From NCBI RefSeq assembly GCF_002939885.1, contig NZ_MDED01000017.1, positions 36,875 through 100,874 on the forward strand: DNA of 64,000 bases, in the 5' to 3' direction. This DNA is from Xanthomonas cucurbitae. GTDB lineage: Bacteria > Pseudomonadota > Gammaproteobacteria > Xanthomonadales > Xanthomonadaceae. Below are positions 58,987-64,000 of this stretch, piece after piece. A program made the translations under genes and the position numbers. The notes beneath the pieces were generated by a model, which did not search any database, was not told where the DNA came from, and was given only the letters and a program-made list of their open reading frames with translations. Position 1 is the stretch's first letter. Every line of letters starts with the position of its first letter.

Positions 58987-60464
58987 GAACATTGCTCGGC
59001 ACGGCACTGGCCGCGCTGGTGCTCGGCGGTTGCGCGGTAGGGCCGGATTACCGGCCCGACCCACCCGCCTCGGTCACGCTGCAGGGCGCGCAGAACGCGT
59101 CCTTCAGCGCCGAATCCCCGGTCGGCACCTGGTGGTCGCAATTCGACGACCCGGTGCTGGAACAGCTGGTACGCGATGCCTTGTTCGCCAACCACGACCT
59201 GCGCATCGCCGTGTCGCGTGTCAAGCAGGCGCGCGCGGTGTTCGTCGAACGTCGTCTGGATCAGGCGCCGCACATCGCCGCACAAGGCAGCTTCGATCGT
59301 CGCGAACAGCAGCAGGTGATCGCCGGCAATCAGCGCTTCCTCACCGAACAAACCACCCTTGGTCTCGATGCAGCCTGGGAACTGGATCTGTTCGGCCGCC
59401 AGCGCCGCGCATCGGAAGCGGCGCGTGCCGACCTGGATGCCGAGCAGGCCAACCTGCAGGACGTGCAGGTCACCGTGGCGGCCGAAGTAGCGCGCAATTA
59501 CTTCCAATTGCGCGGCACCCAGAAACAGCTCGCTGTCTCCAGGCGCACCCTGAGCAATCTGCACGACACCCAGAAGCTGACGCAGACGCGTTGGGACCTG
59601 GGTGCCGGCAGCGAGCTGGATGTGCAGAGCAGCCTGGCCCGCCTGAAAGCCATCGAAGCGGATATTCCGTTGCTGGAAACCGCCGAGGCACAGTACCGCC
59701 ACCGGCTGGCCGTGTTGCTTGGCCAACAGCCCAATGCGCTGGACGCCACCCTGGTCGCGCGCAGCATGCCGGCATTCGTGCGGCCGTTGCCGCTGGGCGA
59801 TACGGCCGGATTGCTGCGTCAGCGCCCGGACGTGCGTCGCGCCGAACGCCAGCTGGCGGCAGCCACCGCGCAGGTGGGCGTTGCCACGGCCGATCTGTTC
59901 CCGCGTATCAGCGTCAGCGGCTTTGTCGGCTTCCTGTCCGGCGATGCAGCGCGGCTGACCGACGGCAATGCCAAGGCCTGGTCGATCACTCCGTCGATCA
60001 GCTGGGCGGCGTTCGATTTCGGCACCGTGCGGGCGCGCTTGCGTGCCAGCAAGGCGCAGGCCGAAGGTGCGCTGGCACAGTATCAGCAGGCCGTGCTACT
60101 GGCGCTGGAAGACACCGAAAACGCCTTGATCGGCTACGGCCGCCAGCAGGCGCGCCTGGCCATCGTGGTCGAGCAGGCCAATGCCGCACGGCGTGCCGAA
60201 CAGTTGGCGCAGATCCGCTACCGCGAAGGTTCGCAAGACTTCCTCACCTTGCTGGATGCACAGCGCACCCAGCTGGCGGCCGACGATGCCCTGGCGCAGG
60301 CCGAGGCGGCAGTCAATGTCGGCGTGGTCGGTGTATACAAGGCCTTGGGCGGGTGGAAGCAGGGCCAGGCGCCGACGGCCGTTCCTCTGGCAATGGGTGC
60401 CGTCGAGGCATCCGGGCAGATGGCAAGCGGCACCTCGTTCGAGCGCGGGCAGACCGCGCGCTGA
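58980..60464 (+). CDS. RND efflux outer-membrane factor lipoprotein (OprN/SmeX type)
   Basis: A 494-residue TolC-like channel protein. The lipobox LGGC gives Cys18. Two OEP repeats follow, with GTWWSQFDDPVLEQLV, AAWELDLFGR, RPDVRRAERQLA and SQDFLTLLDAQRTQLA. It completes the operon. Compared with the OMF at 13.3 kb it is of a different subgroup, dedicated to RND partners. The gap to the convergent GGDEF gene (60465-60615) shows no clear terminator. Confidence 0.93.
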   Translation: MVRTLLGTALAALVLGGCAVGPDYRPDPPASVTLQGAQNASFSAESPVGTWWSQFDDPVLEQLVRDALFANHDLRIAVSRVKQARAVFVERRLDQAPHIAAQGSFDRREQQQVIAGNQRFLTEQTTLGLDAAWELDLFGRQRRASEAARADLDAEQANLQDVQVTVAAEVARNYFQLRGTQKQLAVSRRTLSNLHDTQKLTQTRWDLGAGSELDVQSSLARLKAIEADIPLLETAEAQYRHRLAVLLGQQPNALDATLVARSMPAFVRPLPLGDTAGLLRQRPDVRRAERQLAAATAQVGVATADLFPRISVSGFVGFLSGDAARLTDGNAKAWSITPSISWAAFDFGTVRARLRASKAQAEGALAQYQQAVLLALEDTENALIGYGRQQARLAIVVEQANAARRAEQLAQIRYREGSQDFLTLLDAQRTQLAADDALAQAEAAVNVGVVGVYKALGGWKQGQAPTAVPLAMGAVEASGQMASGTSFERGQTAR

Positions 60465-60615
60465 CGATCCGGCATCGCGGTCTGCCAGTGCTGCTGGTCG
60501 ACATCGTCACGCGGCGCGGGAGGTCCCGCATCTGACCGGTGACGCCGCGTCGCCCGGCGGGCGAGGACGCATGCGCGTTGTGGCGATGGTCGCCGCGCGC
60601 ATGTCCTGCTGTCCC

Positions 60616-61590
60616 TTAGTCGGCAAGCCGCACGCTGTCGCGGCCGCTGTTCTTGGCCAGGTACAGCGCCGCATCTGCGCGCGAAAACCAGTCCTGCCAA
60701 TGGGTTTCGCCATCGTGCCGTGCCGCGCCCAGCGAGACGGTGATGCGCCCGCCCGGCCCGCGTAACCCGTTGCGGATCACCTTGCGCAACCGCTCGGTGG
60801 TCGCCTCCAGTTCGGCCAGCGAAGCGGCGCGCAGCAGCACCACGAACTCCTCGCCGCCAAAGCGGAAGACCTGATGCGGCGCGCGTACTTCGAAGCGCAG
60901 GATGGTGGCCAGGTCCGACAGCGCCGCATCGCCTGCGGCATGGCCGTACAGATCATTGACCTCCTTGAAATGGTCCAGATCCAGGATGATCAGGCTGTTG
61001 AGCCGGTCCTGCGGTTGACGTTGCTGGATCTGGTGGGTCAGCGCGCGTTCGAGCATGCGTCGGTTCGGCAGGCCGGTCAGCGCGTCAAGCGACGCCAGCT
61101 CTTCCAGATGTACGCGGTCGTCCTGCATCCGCAGCGAAAACACGTAGCCCACCGCCAACGTGACCAGGGTCACCGCCACGGTCGACACGCCCTGGCCGGC
61201 ACTCACGATCAGGCCGGGCAGGAACAGCAAGGCGGCCAGCAGCGGCAGGCTCAGCAATACCGCACGCTGCGGCCCACACAGGAAATAGTTGGTCGCCAAC
61301 ACCGGAAACAGCCAAGGCAGCGCGCCGTCGCCGCCGGTCCAGCAGGCCACCAGGCAACCTCCGACATTGATCGACGCCAACCAGACGCCACCGGCGCCCG
61401 TACGTTCGGCGATACGCATCCGCCAGCCGCGCCAGATCGCCAACATGCCCAACGTAGTGGTGACCAGGCACGCCACCACTTGGCCGGACACAGCCAGATA
61501 GACCGCGTAAAGGCAGAGCAGTAGCGCAGTGATTGGCCCAAGCAGCTTGACGATGCCCAGACGAAAATCCCGCCGCAGGTGGAGGATCAC
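60616..61590 (-). CDS. Membrane GGDEF diguanylate cyclase
   Basis: A 324-residue enzyme that makes cyclic di-GMP from two GTP. Five or six membrane helices (about 12-150) form a sensor without a recognisable ligand pocket. The C-terminal GGDEF domain (about 165-320) has LDALTGLPNRR, LDLDHFKEVNDLYGHAAGD and the active site FRFGGEEFVVLL. The product-inhibition I-site (RxxD five residues upstream) reads RAPH, so feedback binding is probably lost. The start is GTG at 61590. Output likely affects biofilm or motility. Confidence 0.92.
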   Translation of the reverse strand: MILHLRRDFRLGIVKLLGPITALLLCLYAVYLAVSGQVVACLVTTTLGMLAIWRGWRMRIAERTGAGGVWLASINVGGCLVACWTGGDGALPWLFPVLATNYFLCGPQRAVLLSLPLLAALLFLPGLIVSAGQGVSTVAVTLVTLAVGYVFSLRMQDDRVHLEELASLDALTGLPNRRMLERALTHQIQQRQPQDRLNSLIILDLDHFKEVNDLYGHAAGDAALSDLATILRFEVRAPHQVFRFGGEEFVVLLRAASLAELEATTERLRKVIRNGLRGPGGRITVSLGAARHDGETHWQDWFSRADAALYLAKNSGRDSVRLAD

Positions 61591-62050
61591 ATTGAAGGTT
61601 CTTTAGGAATCTGCAACATTATCGACCGGACTCGGCAGAAATTGAGCCAGCGGGTGCCGCGACCACGGGTCGGAAAATGAAGCGTTGTCTGGCCGGATTT
61701 TCGCCTGCTTGACGGCTTCGTCGTCGCGGCCTTGATGCCGCCGAGGCAGCCGGGCGTGCCCTGCTGCGCACAACTTGACAGATCTCTGGATGCATTGCCG
61801 CAGTTGGCTACCAGTCGGGATGCAGGTTCCGATTATCTGGATTTTTTTTGCACTGTGCCAGGTTGCTGCTAAGCAGCACAGGACCTGGCCGGACCGCAGG
61901 AAGTTGCTGAGACGGGCGGCCGTATCGCTCGCATGACAGCAAATGCGGGCCGGTTGGCCCCTGGCAAGCAGGTGCGCGGCGTCAATCAGCTAGCAGACGG
62001 AACCGTGGGCCTTTCCGCATGGATCGAGACGTTCACGTACCCGCTGCTTC
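61591..62050. other. Intergenic region upstream of the GGDEF gene
   Basis: These 460 bases have no gene-like frame with a ribosome site. TTGACA at 61776 lacks a -10 partner, and a T8 run near 61844 is not preceded by a good stem, only a short TGCTGCT/AGCAGCA hairpin after it. The stretch appears to be original chromosome flank next to the island edge. Confidence 0.5.
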
Positions 62051-62057
62051 ATGCATG

Positions 62058-62098
62058 AAAAAGGCCGAGAACCCTTGTTTTACAGGGGTTCCCGGCCT
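62058..62098 (-). terminator. Intrinsic terminator of a displaced tmRNA/tRNA-type gene
   Basis: On the minus strand the stem AGGCCGGGAACCCCTG pairs with CAAGGGTTCTCGGCCT (62062-62098, few mismatches), loop TAAAA, followed by TTTTT (62058-62062). It lies 27 bases beyond the RNA 3'-end-like sequence at 62125-62141 and reads out of it, as for an intact RNA gene. Confidence 0.8.
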
Positions 62099-62124
62099 CT
62101 CCAGGACCTCATCGGTCCGCTCAT

Positions 62125-62141
62125 TGGTGGAGGTGGGCGGA
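62125..62141 (-). other. Attachment-site remnant: 3' end of a tmRNA/tRNA-type gene
   Basis: The minus strand reads TCCGCCCACCTCCACCA, an acceptor-arm 3' half with CCA such as ends tmRNA. There is no T-arm, anticodon or rest of the RNA on its 5' side, where island DNA starts. It would be the duplicated 3' end left when an element integrates into such a gene; the intact copy should lie beyond the right edge of the window. Confidence 0.6.
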
Positions 62142-62236
62142 GCCTGTAAACGCCCTCAGACAATCCACTGATCCTAAACAAATTAGAACTCAATGGATGG
62201 GTTTGCTTTGATACCTCAGATGATACCCGACCACCG

Positions 62237-62521
62237 TCACAACCGTGGACGGATCCAATCCCAGACATCTTTGGCGAGCCATCCAGCGTATTGATCGACA
62301 CTGAGTTTGCTCACAAAGAGGCGATCATTGTTGTCAAGCTTCTGACGGAGGTCATCACTCAACTGCTGAGCAGTTCCGGTGCTCTGCATCCATCGCACGC
62401 TTTCCAATCCGCTGTCCTGCGTGTTGGCGTAGCGCTCCAAATGCTGGATGAACTGGCGGCGCGCAGCGTCATAGTTGCTGCGTTCTTTGTTGAGGTTCCA
62501 AGTCACGACGTAGACAGCCAT
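62237..62521 (-). CDS. Small SinR-family/Cas2-like protein, 94 aa
   Basis: A 94-residue protein opening AVYVVTWNLNKERSNYDAAR, with a beta-strand start like that of Cas2/VapD ferredoxin-fold proteins. It continues with SVRWMQST, the motif NNDRLFVSKL and the end GWLAKDVWDWIRPRL. Proteins of this type are annotated as SinR family, without a proven role. GGAGG lies seven bases before ATG 62521. It diverges from an XRE regulator across repeated operators, suggesting shared control. No CRISPR array or other cas gene is visible, so a spacer-acquisition role is not supported. Confidence 0.75.
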   Translation of the reverse strand: MAVYVVTWNLNKERSNYDAARRQFIQHLERYANTQDSGLESVRWMQSTGTAQQLSDDLRQKLDNNDRLFVSKLSVDQYAGWLAKDVWDWIRPRL

Positions 62522-62613
62522 TGCACTTCCTCCGTCCCAAGACCCGTCAGAGAATTCCGACTACAAGGACTTGTCGAAGTCGACAATTACCGACCACCGG
62601 GGTTGCAACGAAG

Positions 62614-62672
62614 CAAAAGATACGCTAAACGTAAGATACGGGCAACGTAATTTACGAGCAACGTAGCTTACG
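62614..62672. promoter_or_regulatory. Tandem palindromic operator sites, 16-bp period
   Basis: Eleven-base sites begin at 62614 (CAAAAGATACG), 62630 (CGTAAGATACG), 62646 (CGTAATTTACG) and 62662 (CGTAGCTTACG), each exactly 16 bases apart. Spacers between them are related (CTAAA, GGCAA, AGCAA). The core CGTAAnnTACG is palindromic. The array ends 14 bases before the XRE ATG and lies between two divergent genes, so it is probably the XRE regulator's own operator. Confidence 0.7.
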
Positions 62673-62686
62673 TTCATCCTTGGGGC

Positions 62687-63031
62687 ATGACTTCTCCCAA
62701 CGCCCGCAGTGTTCGTGTCGTCTTCGCCGCCCGCATGAAGAAGCGGAGGAAGACACTTCGGCTCAGCCAGAAGGCATTAGGAGTGCTCATGGGACTACCA
62801 GAAGATGTCGCAGCCGTTCGAATCAATCGATACGAGCGGGCAGTGCACGAGTGCGACAGTGAGACCGCCCAGAAGATGGCTGATGCCCTAGGCGTCTCTC
62901 TCGCCTACCTCTATGCAGAGACAGAGGAACTAGCAGAACTCATCCAGGAGTTCATGCAGCTTCCCACCAAAGATCAGCACGCGCTTTTGGCTGACATCAA
63001 GTCTCGTTCCAAGACCAATCGTGTGCGTTAA
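62687..63031 (+). CDS. XRE-family helix-turn-helix regulator
   Basis: A 114-residue protein with a Cro/C1-type HTH (about 12-75): RMKKRRKTLRLSQKALGVLMGL, then RINRYERAVHECDSETAQKMADALGVSLAYLYAE. An acidic helix for dimerisation follows, with a basic tail. ATG 62687 has only a poor ribosome site; Met17 is an alternative start. It lies directly behind the 16-bp-periodic operator array and upstream of the Fic gene, so it likely represses itself and the divergent small gene. Confidence 0.85.
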   Translation: MTSPNARSVRVVFAARMKKRRKTLRLSQKALGVLMGLPEDVAAVRINRYERAVHECDSETAQKMADALGVSLAYLYAETEELAELIQEFMQLPTKDQHALLADIKSRSKTNRVR

Positions 63032-63115
63032 CTGGCATCACATGTGTCGGTGAAGTTCGAGCTAGCTGTAAGGGTTTTCTGATAATCATCGAATTTTAAC
63101 CATTTTTGTGACGCG

Positions 63116-63131
63116 CATTCATTCATTCATT
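63116..63131 (+). repeat. Four-copy CATT tetranucleotide tract upstream of fic
   Basis: CATT is repeated four times within the AT-rich interval 63032-63199, between a TTGTGA at 63107-63112 and a TATTTT at 63132. A change in repeat number would alter the spacing of those candidate -35 and -10 hexamers. The promoter assignment is tentative. Confidence 0.5.
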
Positions 63132-63199
63132 ATTTTTACCTTGCTTTGACATAGTTGTCAGGGCATGTTGCCCGGGCTTGGTCAGTGCGTCGAAATTTT

Positions 63200-63916
63200 A
63201 TGGATGGAAATTTTGAGTTAGCGCCGCTTGATTTGGCCTTTGCGCCACTTCCAGGACGACGCGATGCGCCTGATGCTTCGGTTTGGCTCGATGCATCGTT
63301 TTCGGTCTATACGCCAGCGTTGTTGGATCCACCACTTCGAACCTATGAAAAAATAGGGGATTACCAACGGTTTGAGTCAGATGCTCAATGCGTTGGCTAC
63401 CTTTCAGCTCTGTCTTCTCGGTTAGTTCATGTATGCAGAGGAACCTGGAAGTTCTCCGGCATTGCTGATTTGAGGGCAAATCGCTATGCGACATCAGCCA
63501 TCAATGCATCCCTTAAAGCAGGGCTTCCAGATGCGCATGGTATTTTAAACTGGTCATTAAATTTGGCCAAAAATTTAGGCAATAGCCAAGTCAGAAGTCG
63601 CACAGATAATGCATGGGTCGGTGGAAAGAAGCCGTCAGAAGCCTGGCTTGTTTTACCGCAGGCAAATCAACTACCTTATCTTCTGAGAAACCTCGAAGAT
63701 TTACTACAAGGCAAGAGCGCCCAGACAATCAACTGCGCATTTTTCGAAGCCATTGCGTATCAGATGATCTGCATCCATCCACTTAGTGATACTAATGGAC
63801 GGGTGACCCGCACCCTCTTGATGAATCTTGCGGGACGCTATCGAAACCTCTATCCACTATACATTGCTCACTGCCTGACCTTTGCCAAACAGCGAACGGG
63901 TCAAACCTGGACCTGA
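63200..63916 (+). CDS. Fic domain protein, possible AMP-transferase
   Basis: A 238-residue protein with the Fic core. The motif HPLSDTNGRVTR (His193 to Arg204) keeps the catalytic His and the Asp, Asn, Gly and Arg residues that bind the nucleotide; Leu replaces the usual Phe. VGGKKPSEAWLVLP is the flap/target region. The autoinhibitory (S/T)xxxE(G/N) motif is not evident; the nearest segment reads TSAINA, with Asn where Glu is expected. The chain ends soon after the motif (CLTFAKQRTGQTWT), so it may be C-terminally truncated. ATG 63200 is chosen; GTG 63185 and TTG 63155 are in frame. Related proteins act as toxins or modify host or self proteins. Confidence 0.78.
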   Translation: MDGNFELAPLDLAFAPLPGRRDAPDASVWLDASFSVYTPALLDPPLRTYEKIGDYQRFESDAQCVGYLSALSSRLVHVCRGTWKFSGIADLRANRYATSAINASLKAGLPDAHGILNWSLNLAKNLGNSQVRSRTDNAWVGGKKPSEAWLVLPQANQLPYLLRNLEDLLQGKSAQTINCAFFEAIAYQMICIHPLSDTNGRVTRTLLMNLAGRYRNLYPLYIAHCLTFAKQRTGQTWT

Positions 63917-64000
63917 TTAGCCCCATCCCTCAGCCAAGAAAGTTGCTTGCCATGCGCAAAACTCGCTCTGGGCAAGGCTTGCAGCGCATCAGCGCCGTCG

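Larger units (their letters stand above)
62125..64000. mobile_element. Edge of a probable integrated genomic island
   Basis: From the RNA 3'-end remnant rightward the DNA becomes clearly less GC-rich, with many A/T third positions, and codes for a SinR/Cas2-like protein, an XRE regulator and a Fic protein. These are accessory-type genes unlike the core genes to the left. No integrase is visible; in tRNA/tmRNA-integrated elements it normally sits at the end next to the intact RNA gene, which would be outside the window. Confidence 0.6.

Noticed and set aside
61776..61850. Promoter/terminator around TTGACA and a T8 run upstream of the GGDEF gene
   Set aside because: No -10 at a suitable distance and no stem before the T run.
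62080..62301. 73-codon minus-strand frame across the island scar
   Set aside because: It overlaps both the RNA terminator and the 3'-end remnant and lacks a ribosome site.
63952..64000. Start of a further gene at the right edge (ATG 63952)
   Set aside because: Only 16 codons are visible with a weak ribosome site; insufficient to call.

Overview
The window looks like a chromosomal segment of a Xanthomonas or a very close Xanthomonadaceae relative. GC is high, and the gene content is typical of the genus: a glutamine-dependent asparagine synthetase, a class I fumarase, parC and dnaB in scattered short operons, an exported penicillin-acylase-family protein, an OmpA-like lipoprotein, and an efflux operon with the layout of Stenotrophomonas smeU1VWU2X. 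Dispersed intergenic palindromes common in this family also occur. The species cannot be fixed from the sequence alone.

Layout. 1-3.0 kb: 3' end of dapE, then an Asn-rich leader peptide with mutually exclusive hairpins (a candidate asparagine-sensing attenuator) in front of asnB. 3.0-9.9 kb: an exported beta-helix lipoprotein, a TonB-dependent siderophore receptor with a Fur-box-like site, a penicillin-acylase-family protein and a bacterioferritin-like ferritin without the usual heme Met. 10.3-17.6 kb: parC, an AraC-type relic, then a marR-OMF-emrA-emrB drug-efflux operon with a palindromic operator. 17.8-26.7 kb: tRNA-Leu(CAG), an M14 carboxypeptidase, a POT peptide transporter, a rhomboid protease, a DUF3298 lipoprotein, a second MarR regulator and an M3 peptidase. 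26.9-31 kb: glutathione peroxidase and ferredoxin-NADP reductase, convergent across a 250-bp tandem duplication of their joined 3' ends, then an ABC exporter.

31-48.6 kb is mainly core metabolism and envelope functions: fumarase, a Tat-type beta-carbonic anhydrase, phospholipase A, a DUF456 protein, a cold-shock protein, two glycine-zipper proteins, a small membrane c-type cytochrome, tcdA, tatD, a glutaryl-CoA-dehydrogenase-like enzyme, a DUF3857/transglutaminase membrane protein, a GST, a second asparagine-synthetase paralog and dnaB (DnaA box upstream). 48.7-61.6 kb: a cruciform-type repeat element, photolyase, an OmpA-like lipoprotein, a LysR regulator divergent from the SDR-MFP-RND-SDR-OMF efflux operon, and a diguanylate cyclase.

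The right end (from about 62.1 kb) appears to be the edge of an integrated element. A displaced 3' end of a tmRNA/tRNA-like gene, still followed by its terminator, adjoins DNA of clearly lower GC. That DNA carries a small SinR/Cas2-like protein, a divergent XRE regulator behind 16-bp-periodic palindromic operators, and a Fic-domain protein. The two findings most worth testing are the asparagine attenuator before asnB and this island-edge module.
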